Positions 14,788 through 23,378 of a stretch of DNA of 56,516 nucleotides are shown here, one piece after another. This stretch comes from Streptococcus sp. DD13 (GTDB lineage: Bacteria > Bacillota > Bacilli > Lactobacillales > Streptococcaceae). The stretch lies in NCBI RefSeq assembly GCF_001578875.1, contig NZ_KQ969506.1, forward strand, positions 1,132,059-1,188,574. Reading direction: 5' to 3'. Within the stretch, counting starts at the first letter, position 1. The number at the start of each line of letters is the position of its first letter. The translations under genes and the position numbers were made by a program. A model generated the notes under the pieces. That model was not told the DNA's origin. It saw nothing but the letters and a program-made list of their open reading frames with translations, and did no database searches.

Positions 14788-17187
14788 TTATTCCTTAGAA
14801 GCTTTATTTTTTGCGAGGAAGTAAAGGCTTGTTCCAAAGAGGAGTAGACCTGCAAGAAGGGCGTATCCTGTCCATTTAGAACCTGTTTTTGGCAATTCCT
14901 TTGGTTTGTTCGGCTTCGTTGGGGGCGTAACAGGTGGCGTAGTAGGTGTGTGGGTGTTGACTACAGTGACATTTCCTGCTCCCTCGTCGATAATCTGAGA
15001 GGTATAGCCTGCTGGGACATCTACTTCTTGGACACTATAGACAATGGTTTTGCCCTTGGCTTTTTCATCCAGTTCGGAGAAGGTGTAAGTCCATCGATTG
15101 TCTTGGGTCAATTCCACGACATCGCCAACTGCCTGACCATCTGCATACAATTGAACCTTCACACTCGTTGGACGTGAACCATCCTGGTTGTCTTTGTCTT
15201 CCCAACGTTTTGTGACCGTTAAGCTGGTTTTCCCAGGCTGATAGCTATTGGTGATATTGTATCCCTCAATGCTCGTTGTGTAGTTGGTCACCACATCTTC
15301 TGTCACAGTATAGACAATCTCTTGTCCGTTTTCGTATTTTGGAAGATTGCTAAAGCTGTAAGACCAATTCTCCGCAGCGGTGACTGACTTACTGTCAACT
15401 TTTGTTCCATTTTTTAGTAAGTTCACTGTAATCGCTTCTGGTCGGAGCCCATCTTGGTTGTTCTTGTCGTCCCAAGTTTTGGTTCCTGTGACACTGGTTG
15501 TTTCGATATCGTGAGTGTTCGTGATTGTGATTTGGTTATCCGTCAAGGTACCATAAGTGACCGTATAACCTGGAACAGTCGCCTCTTCTACTGTATAATT
15601 ACCTGTTTCTTCTAGCCCTGTAAAGCTAGCTGTCCAGTTGTTGGAGGCTAACAGTTGCACCGATCGATCTTGATTTTGGTCATCCTTAACACGGACACCG
15701 TCTTTCAAAAGATAAACCGTAACAGAAGATGGTTGAAGACCATCACGATTTTGGTCATCCGACCATTTTTTGACGACTTTCAACTCACGAGTGTTGGCCT
15801 TTTTATTGGTGATATTCAGGTTCGCAAGAAGGATGCCATTCCCCTGGTCCACAAAGTCTGCCGCGGTCACCGTATACTCTTCTTGACTAGCGACATAGCC
15901 TTCTGGGGCCTGAATTTCTTTGATCAGATAATCCCCTCTCAAGAGATAGTTGACAAGAATCGAACCGTCCGCTGCAGACTCAAAATAGTCTAAGCCATCC
16001 GCAGATTTGACAACTTCATTGGTCTCTTTATTGGTGATTTTGAACCGAGCTCCCGCAAGTGGGGTCGAGCCATCTTCGGCTGTTTTCTTCAGGTTCAGCT
16101 GGTAGGTATTTCCCGTCGCAGATCCACCTGAACGACGGTAATAATCCGTATACACCTTCGTTTCTTTGCTGATGTTGTTTGCGGTCAACGTCGCTGTATT
16201 GGAGTAGGTTTGACCGTCTACAAATGATGTTCCAGCGGTTGGTAAACTGCGATAGAGGATTTGATAGCCTTCGTTACTTGCAACCGATCCAAAGTTAACA
16301 GCAAACGAGCGATTGTCACTGGACACGACAAATTGCTTGAGCGCTGGAGTCGTCGTGGCATCTACAGAGTCTGCTGTGGTAAAAGTGAATTGATCTGTCA
16401 CGTCTGTCGTGTTTTGCAGAATCCATCCTTGCGCATTGGTCCCCCAAGTCCCTTTTTCGATCCGGAAGCTTCCACTTACATAGCGAAGGCCTGGTGTTTG
16501 GAAGAAATCGTGAATGACTGTATTCTCAAAGTTCGATTGTGAACGATTGAGGGAGATCCGATACTTAAACACAATGGATCCATCTGTTTCAATATTGCGC
16601 CATCCGGTCTTAGACATGTCTGAAACCGTCGTATTCGGAACAGGATGGTAATTCACTTCCCCTGCATTCTTTACTTCATTATTGACACTGATATTGATCG
16701 GAACGGTCTGATCGGTAGTAATCGTCTGCTCGTCAACTTTTAAGTAGAAATAGAAGCTCCCTTTGATATCTGAATGGGTCTCCACAAAGTCTGTGAAGGT
16801 AAGCGTAAACAGTTTTTGCGCTTCATCAAAGGTGGCATTTCCGACCACTTCATTGGTCGCCCCATCACGGACAGAAAAATTCTCTGTTGTTGAAAATTGT
16901 AAATTAGATGGGTTGTTTGGGAGTTGGACGGTCACCGTATCCCCAGCCTTGGCATCAGGTGCTACTTCAAACTCTGCATTGACACGAAAAGGAATGTACA
17001 TCCCAACTTGACTAGTGCTTGTGAAAGGATTCCCTTCCATATCCGTAACCGTTAATTTTTTGATGAAATCATTGCGAACTGTCGCATGAACTGTCTCACC
17101 ACGATATAGAGTAGCCGTAAACAGTATTGGGAATAAAATCACAAGGATTCCTAAAATATTTCCTAACATATTGAAACGTTGTTTCAT
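14788..17187 (-). CDS. LPXTG cell-wall adhesin with Cna-B repeats
   Basis: A 799-residue MSCRAMM-like surface protein. A signal peptide (about 1-34, ending ETVHA) is followed by an N-terminal adhesin-like region with two Ig-like folds (about 40-340). Next comes a SpaA-type Cna-B domain (about 360-455, with GSTPLAGARFKI and KEIQAPEGY), then three Cna-B repeats, each opening with a KxW-DxxNxDGLRP-like block (about 465-725). A proline-rich spacer precedes LPKTG at 765-769, a hydrophobic helix and a short tail. Lysines and Glu residues in such domains often form isopeptide bonds. The start at MKQRF was chosen for AAGGAG 6-7 nt upstream. There is no sortase or pilin motif cluster nearby, so housekeeping sortase A is the likely anchor. 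The ligand is unknown. Confidence 0.88.
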   Translation of the reverse strand: MKQRFNMLGNILGILVILFPILFTATLYRGETVHATVRNDFIKKLTVTDMEGNPFTSTSQVGMYIPFRVNAEFEVAPDAKAGDTVTVQLPNNPSNLQFSTTENFSVRDGATNEVVGNATFDEAQKLFTLTFTDFVETHSDIKGSFYFYLKVDEQTITTDQTVPINISVNNEVKNAGEVNYHPVPNTTVSDMSKTGWRNIETDGSIVFKYRISLNRSQSNFENTVIHDFFQTPGLRYVSGSFRIEKGTWGTNAQGWILQNTTDVTDQFTFTTADSVDATTTPALKQFVVSSDNRSFAVNFGSVASNEGYQILYRSLPTAGTSFVDGQTYSNTATLTANNISKETKVYTDYYRRSGGSATGNTYQLNLKKTAEDGSTPLAGARFKITNKETNEVVKSADGLDYFESAADGSILVNYLLRGDYLIKEIQAPEGYVASQEEYTVTAADFVDQGNGILLANLNITNKKANTRELKVVKKWSDDQNRDGLQPSSVTVYLLKDGVRVKDDQNQDRSVQLLASNNWTASFTGLEETGNYTVEEATVPGYTVTYGTLTDNQITITNTHDIETTSVTGTKTWDDKNNQDGLRPEAITVNLLKNGTKVDSKSVTAAENWSYSFSNLPKYENGQEIVYTVTEDVVTNYTTSIEGYNITNSYQPGKTSLTVTKRWEDKDNQDGSRPTSVKVQLYADGQAVGDVVELTQDNRWTYTFSELDEKAKGKTIVYSVQEVDVPAGYTSQIIDEGAGNVTVVNTHTPTTPPVTPPTKPNKPKELPKTGSKWTGYALLAGLLLFGTSLYFLAKNKASKE

Positions 17188-17235
17188 GTTATTCTCCTTT
17201 TTCTTTCTATCAAACATTAAACGTTTTCAAGTTAT

Positions 17236-17264
17236 ATTTTACATTAAATTTTTCTCTACATCAA
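17236..17264 (-). promoter_or_regulatory. Promoter of the Cna-B protein gene
   Basis: Minus strand TTGATG (17259-17264), a 17-bp spacer, TAAAAT (17236-17241). Just downstream TGAAAACGTTTAAT resembles a cre half (two mismatches at one end), so catabolite control is possible but weakly supported. Confidence 0.6.
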
Positions 17265-17366
17265 GCTTTTTTAGTAGATAATAAATAAAGTCAGAATTTT
17301 CTGATAGTCTTGCTTAACTTTATTTTTAAAGTTATTCTATTCTTCAAAACGCTTGTTTTTTCAAAT

Positions 17367-17398
17367 CAAAAAACGACACTTGTCACCTGACAAGTGTC
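17367..17398 (-). terminator. Terminator of the YhgE/Pip gene
   Basis: A perfect 10-bp stem (GACACTTGTC / GACAAGTGTC, 4-nt loop) followed on the minus strand by GTTTTTT, 8 nt after the stop codon. Confidence 0.9.
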
Positions 17399-17405
17399 AT
17401 CTCGT

Positions 17406-19985
17406 TTATCCCTCCACTTCTGTCTGTCCCGGTTGGAAGATCAGCACAGCAAGAGCCGTAAAGAGGAAGAGGAAGAAGCTCAATACAGATAGTTGAAGGT
17501 GAATATCGCCTCTCATCGAAATGGTTTGCCGCAAACCTGAGACCACATAGGTCATCGGCAAGAAGGGCTGAATCCATCCGAAGAAGCGAGGGCTGAGTTC
17601 GATTGGATAGGTCCCTGCACTAGCTCCTAATTGAAGGACAAGCAGGAGCAAGGAAGCGAACGATCCAAACCGTTGGTTCCACCCTATCAGAGCAGTCACT
17701 AAGGCCATGAAGACCCAGGAAGATAAAAGGGTCAATCCAAAAGTTGCACCAGGATGCGCAAAGTCTACTCCGACCAGACGTACTGTCCCATAGAGAAGGA
17801 TGGCTGCAAGCGTCGCTATCCCTCCATTTAGGACCAACTTGCTCTTCGCCCATTCCCAGCGGTCCGTATACTCTTCCTCATCGATCGATTTGGCAAAAAC
17901 GACGTTTGCAGAAAGGGCAACGACCATGAGAGAAACGGCCATCATATAGGGAGCCATCCCGACGCCATTTGTAGCCACTCGGTCTTGGTCCACATGAGAA
18001 GTCGCTACCGGACTAGCGACCGTATCTGCATTTTTTTCTTGTAGTGTAACGGTGGAGAGCTGATTGGAACCCGCTTGTAAGGAATCATGAAGTTGCCCTT
18101 GAGCTTGGGAAACCGTCGCTAGATTGGTTGTGATGGTTTGAGAGCCATCAGATAACCTGGTTAAACCTGAACTTAAGGAACTAGAAGATTGAGCGAGTCG
18201 TTGGAGACCACGATCTAGTTGAGCGACACCATTCGTATATTGCCCAAGCCCAGTGGACAAGCGCCCAAGTCCGCTCTGTAAAGTCTCAGCTCCTGCACTC
18301 AGAGTCGCAACCCCACTCGTCAGATTCCCAGTTTGGCTATGGATCATTTGGAGACCATCATTAACACGGGAAACTCCAGATGCATATTGTTGGAATCCGG
18401 ACGACAAACGACTTGCCCCACTTGAGAAACTTGAGTAGAGCAAGTCTGCACCAGAGGACGCTTGACTGGCTCCAGGTAGGAGTTGTTGGTCGATGCCCTG
18501 ATGGACTTGAGCAAACCCATCTCGCAAATTTGTAAGGGCTTGAAGAGCCCCTGGAAGAAGCTGATCAGCACTTGTTTGCATCGTCCCAAGAGAAGTTTTC
18601 AATTGTTGCAAAGCATTGACCTGTCCTTGTAAAGCGCCTAGACTCGTTCGCGCCTGGGACAGAATGGTCCCGAGAGTTTCTAGATTGGATAAGGTGTTTT
18701 GGAGTTGGCTATCTGCGCTCGAGGGGCTGCTTGTCAAAGCGTGTTCAATCTCACTTTGTTGCTCACTTGTCATAGACTGATAGGCAGCTGTTGCTCGGAC
18801 TGCAGCCAAGGAAGCAGCCTGATCAGACGCGATTTGTGCTTTGAGACTTTCCAGCTGACTGCGCATAGTCGCTAGCTGTCCTTCTACTTGGGAGAAGTCA
18901 AAGTTAGCCAAACCGGACACATCCAGTTGTGAAACACGACGATTCAGTTGCTGGATCCCTTCTTGTAACTGAGGCAAGCTGGCAGTCAGCGTAGCCAGTT
19001 GTTGGCTTTGCTGATCAGACAATTGCGTTTTTTGTGATAATGTTTCTAAACCAACTCTAAGATTAGAAAGTCCAGTTGCAAGCTCTTTGACCCTAGGGAG
19101 ACCAGCCTGGAATTGGTCTAAGCCAGCCAGCAAATTGGAGGATTGGGCATCTAATTGACCTGTCCCTTGCGCTAACTGTGAGAGCCCATTCGTTAGTGGA
19201 AGCGTCTTGTCTTGTAGCATCCCTAACCCATCTGAAAGTTGGTGTGCTCCTCCAACCAATTGACTGGTCCCTCCTGCTAGCGAAGTGGACTTTTCATTAA
19301 GCGTTTGACTTCCACTAGATGCTTGTGCTACCCCATTAGTATAGGTGCCCAAACCATTTTTGAAGGTAGAGAGTCCATTTGTCAGACTAGCACTGCCAGC
19401 TTGGAGTTGTTCTGTCCCCGTTTGTAATTTCTGTGTTCCCGTCACCGCCTGGTTCAATCCGCCTTGAAGCTGGCGCATGCTCGAAAAGACAGTTCGCGTA
19501 TAGGTCTCTGTGATGGTTTCTGAGACTTGTTCTTTTATCTTGGTCATCGCGGATTCCCCCATCTTGGAGGCTACAAAACTATGACCTTTTGAGGTCTCAT
19601 ACTCAATCATCATCTTTTCCGGATGATCTGTCAAGAGGGTCGTAGCTTTTTGCGAGAGGTCCGAAGGCAGTGTGATAACCATATAATAGTCCCCTCTTTC
19701 CAGGCCTTTTTTCCCTTCAGCTTCTGAAACGAAGTGAAAATCAAGACTAGAATTGTCCTTTAGGTTGTCGACCATATTTTGACCAACCGTAAAATTTTGG
19801 CCTCTGTAACTAGCTGCTTTGTCTTCATTGACGACCGCTACAGGCAGGTTTTTAACATTTCCATAGGGATCCCACATGGAGGTCAAAAAACTTAAGTTAT
19901 ACAGAGCTGGCACCAAGGATACACCGAGGATGGTGACCCAAAACATCGGTTTCTTTAACGTTTTCTTCAATTTTTGAACAAGCAT
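17406..19985 (-). CDS. YhgE/Pip-family membrane protein
   Basis: An 859-residue protein of the family named after the Lactococcus phage infection protein. One N-terminal transmembrane helix (about residues 13-32) is followed by a long extracytoplasmic region and, from about residue 690, a C-terminal ABC-2-type permease block of five or six helices. Between residues 180 and 660 short units of the form LxxGxxxLxxG recur dozens of times, predicting long helical repeats. AAGGAG precedes the ATG. Expression is probably set by the divergent TetR regulator: a perfect palindrome lies between this gene's -10 and its ribosome site. In relatives such pairs act in envelope stress or secretion of WXG100-like effectors; no specific function can be read here. 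Confidence 0.88.
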   Translation of the reverse strand: MLVQKLKKTLKKPMFWVTILGVSLVPALYNLSFLTSMWDPYGNVKNLPVAVVNEDKAASYRGQNFTVGQNMVDNLKDNSSLDFHFVSEAEGKKGLERGDYYMVITLPSDLSQKATTLLTDHPEKMMIEYETSKGHSFVASKMGESAMTKIKEQVSETITETYTRTVFSSMRQLQGGLNQAVTGTQKLQTGTEQLQAGSASLTNGLSTFKNGLGTYTNGVAQASSGSQTLNEKSTSLAGGTSQLVGGAHQLSDGLGMLQDKTLPLTNGLSQLAQGTGQLDAQSSNLLAGLDQFQAGLPRVKELATGLSNLRVGLETLSQKTQLSDQQSQQLATLTASLPQLQEGIQQLNRRVSQLDVSGLANFDFSQVEGQLATMRSQLESLKAQIASDQAASLAAVRATAAYQSMTSEQQSEIEHALTSSPSSADSQLQNTLSNLETLGTILSQARTSLGALQGQVNALQQLKTSLGTMQTSADQLLPGALQALTNLRDGFAQVHQGIDQQLLPGASQASSGADLLYSSFSSGASRLSSGFQQYASGVSRVNDGLQMIHSQTGNLTSGVATLSAGAETLQSGLGRLSTGLGQYTNGVAQLDRGLQRLAQSSSSLSSGLTRLSDGSQTITTNLATVSQAQGQLHDSLQAGSNQLSTVTLQEKNADTVASPVATSHVDQDRVATNGVGMAPYMMAVSLMVVALSANVVFAKSIDEEEYTDRWEWAKSKLVLNGGIATLAAILLYGTVRLVGVDFAHPGATFGLTLLSSWVFMALVTALIGWNQRFGSFASLLLLVLQLGASAGTYPIELSPRFFGWIQPFLPMTYVVSGLRQTISMRGDIHLQLSVLSFFLFLFTALAVLIFQPGQTEVEG

Positions 19986-19997
19986 TCTTTTCTCCTT

Positions 19998-20014
19998 TTA
20001 GACACTATGTCTAA
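19998..20014. promoter_or_regulatory. TetR operator, copy 1
   Basis: TTAGACACTATGTCTAA, a perfect inverted repeat of TTAGACA around a 3-bp centre. It lies between the predicted transcription start of the YhgE/Pip gene and its ribosome site. It is identical to the copy at 20075-20091. Confidence 0.8.
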
Positions 20015-20030
20015 TTTCTGGTATACTGTC

Positions 20031-20058
20031 ATTATACAGACTTCCATTTCAAAAGCAA
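20031..20058 (-). promoter_or_regulatory. Promoter of the YhgE/Pip gene
   Basis: Minus strand TTGCTT (20053-20058), a 16-bp spacer, TATAAT (20031-20036). Operator copy 1 lies downstream of the predicted start point. Confidence 0.65.
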
Positions 20059-20074
20059 TGTAAAAGCATCGTTT

Positions 20075-20091
20075 TTAGACACTATGTCTAA
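20075..20091. promoter_or_regulatory. TetR operator, copy 2
   Basis: The same 17-bp palindrome as at 19998, with centres 77 bp apart. It covers the -35/spacer of the tetR-type promoter (-10 TACAAT at 20097-20102), so binding there should repress the regulator itself. Confidence 0.8.
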
Positions 20092-20116
20092 TTTTGTACA
20101 ATAAGGTGAAAAAAGA

Positions 20117-20668
20117 ATGAAAGATAACAGAAAAGAAAGAACCCGACACGCCCTCCTTTTGGCCATGGTGGAATGCCTACAACACGACCAGTTTGATCAG
20201 ATTACGGCGAGCAAAATTGCACAGACAGCTGGTATCAGTCGCGCAGGCTTTTACACCCACTACCGTGATAAGTATGAGTTGATTGAGTTTTACCAGCGCG
20301 ACTTATTTTCTAGTCTGGAGCAAGTCTTTGATCGGAATCCACACAATATCCGTCAGGCCTTTTTTGATATCCTCTCGTTTTTACAGGAAGAGCAACTCCT
20401 CACCGCCCTTCTCGGTCCAAACGGAACTCGTGAAATCCAATCTTATTTCATCCATAAGATTCGCCTCTTTATCGATCAGGAGTGGTCTGACTATTTTGTC
20501 CGTCAAAATTCGAACCCTGTTGTCAAAGAGTATAGTTCCGTGTATTTCGCTTATGCCTTTTTTGGGATCCTCCGACATTGGCTCGAAAGAGGAAAGAGGG
20601 AAAGCCCCGATGAGTTGACAGATTTCATCCTCAAGCTTTTACCAGATGAAGTCCAAACAAAAAACTAG
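20117..20668 (+). CDS. TetR/AcrR-family transcriptional regulator
   Basis: A 183-residue regulator. The N-terminal helix-turn-helix is clear (residues 1-50, including ITASKIAQTAGISRAGFYTHYRDKYEL), followed by an all-helical ligand and dimerisation domain. It is divergent from the YhgE/Pip gene, and two identical 17-bp palindromes lie in the shared 131-bp intergenic region, one at each promoter. The simplest reading is a repressor of the membrane protein gene and of itself. The inducer is unknown. Its TAG stop codon is part of the stem of a terminator shared with the convergent Nudix gene. Confidence 0.9.
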   Translation: MKDNRKERTRHALLLAMVECLQHDQFDQITASKIAQTAGISRAGFYTHYRDKYELIEFYQRDLFSSLEQVFDRNPHNIRQAFFDILSFLQEEQLLTALLGPNGTREIQSYFIHKIRLFIDQEWSDYFVRQNSNPVVKEYSSVYFAYAFFGILRHWLERGKRESPDELTDFILKLLPDEVQTKN

Positions 20669-20700
20669 TCTTCCTATCTATCAGGAAAACTAGTTTTTTT
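20659..20700. terminator. Bidirectional terminator shared by tetR-type and Nudix genes
   Basis: AAAACTAGT at 20661-20669 pairs with ACTAGTTTT at 20689-20697, with TTCCT/AGGAA extending the stem inward, and A and T tracts on either side. Each arm holds one TAG stop codon: that of the plus-strand gene (20666-20668) and that of the minus-strand gene (20690-20692). Confidence 0.85.
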
Positions 20701-21295
20701 CATTTATCAGTTGGACCAAGCGCTCTGTAAATTGAGCCGTCAAGCCCCAAATAGGCTCTGCCAAATCTTCGTAGAAAGGAATCTGGCGGGACTGCAATCG
20801 AAAAGGATACTTTTCTCCACCCCGGATGCGCTCAAAAGGAAAAGCCGACTGCTGGTCTACGAAAAATCGAAGCTCATAGTAAACCGGAGGATGCTGGATC
20901 AAATCAGAAAGCGAAACGCTAAAAATTCGCTTCACTTCTTGATTAGGATGAAGATCTTTCAACTGGTGGAGCTTCAGTTCCCCTACAAAAGCATGGATTT
21001 TTCGCCCTTCAAACTCCCAATAATCCAGCTCTCCCCAGAGCTCTAACACTTCCTCATTCAGGCGCAGTTCTTCTACCGTTTCCCGGAGAGCTGCCTGTGC
21101 TGGTGACTCCCCTGCTTCTATCTTTCCACCTGGAAAAGAAACTTCCCCTGGTTGTGAGATCCAATCGCTGCGTACTTCATATAAAAGATGCCATTTTTGA
21201 TCGATCCAGAGCAAGGGAAGGAAGACAGCATACTCTGTCGTCGGATGTAGAGCTTGTGGTTGGTAGTCTTGAAAGATTTCTTTTAACGAGGTCAT
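20690..21295 (-). CDS. Nudix hydrolase, CoA pyrophosphatase-like
   Basis: A 201-residue cytoplasmic hydrolase. The Nudix box is clear at residues 56-78 (GGKIEAGE, then RETVEEL). The preceding block (VFLPLLWIDQKWHLLYEVRS, then QPGEVSFPGGK) matches the NUDT7/CoAse subgroup, which cleaves coenzyme A to phosphopantetheine and 3',5'-ADP. I used the ATG at 21295 because the longer frame would run 35 nt into the upstream HAD gene; an AAAGAG site is about 7 nt upstream. It likely shares a transcript with the HAD hydrolase 46 nt upstream. Substrate assignment is by subgroup resemblance only. Confidence 0.82.
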   Translation of the reverse strand: MTSLKEIFQDYQPQALHPTTEYAVFLPLLWIDQKWHLLYEVRSDWISQPGEVSFPGGKIEAGESPAQAALRETVEELRLNEEVLELWGELDYWEFEGRKIHAFVGELKLHQLKDLHPNQEVKRIFSVSLSDLIQHPPVYYELRFFVDQQSAFPFERIRGGEKYPFRLQSRQIPFYEDLAEPIWGLTAQFTERLVQLINEKN

Positions 21296-21341
21296 GATTA
21301 ACTCTTTCTTTTTTCCTAGCAAATGAAGCAGATCCGTCTTT

Positions 21342-22154
21342 TCATGCTTTCTTCTGATGCAAGATTCGCTCCTCAATCACCGCCAGAACTCCGGAGTCCT
21401 GATTGGAAGGAGCTTCAAACTTAGCCGCTTCATACACATAGTCAGGCGAGCCCTTCATCGCATAGGAATACCCAACATAGCGCAACATCTCTAAATCATT
21501 GCCACTATCCCCAAAGGCCATCATCTCGTCTGGCTGGATTCTCCATCGCTCTCCTAGGTAGGCCATAGCGGTTCCTTTGTTGACATCTGGCAAAGTCAAG
21601 TCCATAAAGCCATTGCCGCTGGTTACTGCACGCACCCTCCCCTTCCCATGACGGTTAAACTCTTCTACGATGGGAAGAACATCCTGCTCCCCTAGATTCA
21701 GAGTAATCTGGCAAATCGGGTCTTGGGGTCGGTCTGTCCATTTGCCGACCTCTACCAAGGAGAAACTATATTTGGCAAACATTTCTTTAAACCATTGGTC
21801 TGCGGATGACAGGATATAGCGCGCCTCTAAGCCTGACAAAGACGTACAGTTAGACAAGCCTTTTTCTTCAATCATAGAGAGCAGCTCTTCAAGCAGTTCT
21901 GGTTCAAAATGCTCCTCCCGAAAGCAAAGACCCTGTTCATAAAACTGACCACCCCCTTCTGAAACAATGGTCATCTCATCCACATAATCCTTGAAAAAGG
22001 AGCGAATCTGAGCATGCTGGTTCCCCGAAATCGCTACCACCTTGATCCCACGCGCCATCAAGTCTTGAAACACCCGCTCAAATCGTTCACGATCATAGTC
22101 ATTCTCGTCATTAAGGAAGGTTCCATCCATATCAAAAGCTACAAGTTTAATCAT
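21342..22154 (-). CDS. HAD-superfamily hydrolase, Cof/IIB type
   Basis: A 270-residue phosphatase-like protein. Motif I with the nucleophile is DMDGT at residues 8-12 (D8, D10). Motif II is AISGN, and motifs III/IV are the lysine in DVNKGTAMAYL and GDSGNDLEML. The inserted cap between residues 80 and 190 is the C2B type. Such Cof-like proteins dephosphorylate sugar phosphates or flavin and pyridoxal phosphate precursors; the substrate is unknown. The start follows AAAGGAAAG, with an extended -10 (TGTTATAAT) at 22184-22189 giving a short leader. Confidence 0.88.
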   Translation of the reverse strand: MIKLVAFDMDGTFLNDENDYDRERFERVFQDLMARGIKVVAISGNQHAQIRSFFKDYVDEMTIVSEGGGQFYEQGLCFREEHFEPELLEELLSMIEEKGLSNCTSLSGLEARYILSSADQWFKEMFAKYSFSLVEVGKWTDRPQDPICQITLNLGEQDVLPIVEEFNRHGKGRVRAVTSGNGFMDLTLPDVNKGTAMAYLGERWRIQPDEMMAFGDSGNDLEMLRYVGYSYAMKGSPDYVYEAAKFEAPSNQDSGVLAVIEERILHQKKA

Positions 22155-22223
22155 CGTCTTTCCTTTCACACATTGTCTTATCCATTATAACATACAGCCG
22201 CGACAAGGACAAAAGCCTATATG

Positions 22224-22253
22224 AAAAGGCTGGGCAATGGTGCCCAGCCTTTT
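22224..22253. terminator. pyrD terminator
   Basis: A perfect 13-bp stem (AAAAGGCTGGGCA against TGCCCAGCCTTTT, loop ATGG), 33 nt after the pyrD stop on the minus strand. Its GGCTGGG core resembles the hairpin that opens the 175-bp elements, but the rest of that element is absent. Confidence 0.88.
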
Positions 22254-22285
22254 CGAGTGCTTATGTAGGAGCTGTATGCCCCCAT

Positions 22286-23230
22286 CTACGCTTGATCAGA
22301 GAGGTACTGCAATTTCCCACGGAAATCGTCCAGGCTTTCATAGCCCTTCTCTTTCATAATGGCTTTCAACTCAGTGGTAATCCGTTCAAAGGCTGCGACG
22401 CCTTCTTTCTGAAGGGTTGTCCCGAGCTGCACCATGCTAGCTCCGCAAAGGATATGTTCAAAAGCGTCTCTTCCAGTCAAGACCCCTCCTGTCCCTACGA
22501 TTTGAATCTCTGGATTCAAGCGTTGGTAAAAGGCATGAACATTGGCCAAAGCAGTCGGTTTGATGTACTCACCGCCGATACCACCAAAGCCATTTTTAGG
22601 CTTAATGACGACCGACTCGTCTTCGATATAAAGGCCATTTCCAATCGAGTTGACACAGTTGACAAACTTCAATGGAAATTTATTAAAGACGGCCGCGGCC
22701 TGATCAAAGTGGACAATATCGAAGTAAGGCGGTAGCTTAATCCCCAGTGGTTTGGTAAAGATGGCAAAAGCCTTGGTCAAAATGTCCTCTGTCGTTTCAA
22801 AATCGTAGGCAATCTGAGGTTTTCCAGGGACATTGGGGCAGGAAAGATTGAGCTCGGTAATCCCACGGAAGTCACTCTTTTCGACGATTTCAAGAATGGT
22901 CAAGGTCTCTTCTGGTGACAAACCAACTAAGGACAGGACAAAGGTCCGTTCTGGTTCAGACGTCTGCAAGTCCAACAAATAATCTAAATAATACTGTAAA
23001 CCTTGGTTGGGCAAGCCCATAGAGTTGATGGAGCCAAGGGGAACGTTCACATAGCGAGGCTCCGGATTGCCTGCTCGATAGTTCAGCGTCGCTGTTTTGG
23101 TGATAAAGGTCCCCGCTGCTGAGTTCTTAACCGCTTCGAGCTCCTCTTTGGTCATACAGTAAACACCTGCTGCATTCATCAGACAGTTGTCAAAGGTAAA
23201 GCCTGCTAAAGTTGTTTTCGTTGAAACCAT
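22286..23230 (-). CDS. pyrDA: dihydroorotate dehydrogenase A (fumarate-type, class 1A)
   Basis: Oxidises dihydroorotate to orotate in pyrimidine synthesis, using fumarate as acceptor; soluble and cytoplasmic. The 314-residue FMN TIM-barrel lacks the N-terminal membrane segment of class 2 enzymes. The active-site cysteine is in [14 protein letters not shown], and the FMN-binding region [20 protein letters not shown] is near the C-terminus. The class 1A call rests on the N-terminal pattern ([19 protein letters not shown]) and on the absence of a linked pyrK. AGGAGG precedes the ATG. It is monocistronic, with an extended -10 (TGGTATACT, hexamer 23318-23323) about 90 nt upstream. Confidence 0.94.
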   Translation of the reverse strand: MVSTKTTLAGFTFDNCLMNAAGVYCMTKEELEAVKNSAAGTFITKTATLNYRAGNPEPRYVNVPLGSINSMGLPNQGLQYYLDYLLDLQTSEPERTFVLSLVGLSPEETLTILEIVEKSDFRGITELNLSCPNVPGKPQIAYDFETTEDILTKAFAIFTKPLGIKLPPYFDIVHFDQAAAVFNKFPLKFVNCVNSIGNGLYIEDESVVIKPKNGFGGIGGEYIKPTALANVHAFYQRLNPEIQIVGTGGVLTGRDAFEHILCGASMVQLGTTLQKEGVAAFERITTELKAIMKEKGYESLDDFRGKLQYLSDQA

Positions 23231-23378
23231 CGTTTCCTCCTGCTATTTTCCATCTACCACGCCCGACTCCCAAAAGACAGGCTGAGGCGCTTTCCCCCAA
23301 GGGAACTTCACTTCTATAGTATACCATAAAATCAGTGGCGTTTCCTTTGATTCTAAACAGCGACCGTCATTGTCCCTC

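Noticed and set aside
14788-17187. Pilus locus
   Set aside because: There is no sortase C, no pilin motif and no second backbone-type subunit. The Cna-B protein stands with a GbpC-type protein only.
22224-22253. Sixth copy of the 175-bp element at the GGCTGGGCA hairpin after pyrD
   Set aside because: Only the hairpin core looks similar. The following 145 bp show none of the element's other blocks, so it is an ordinary terminator.
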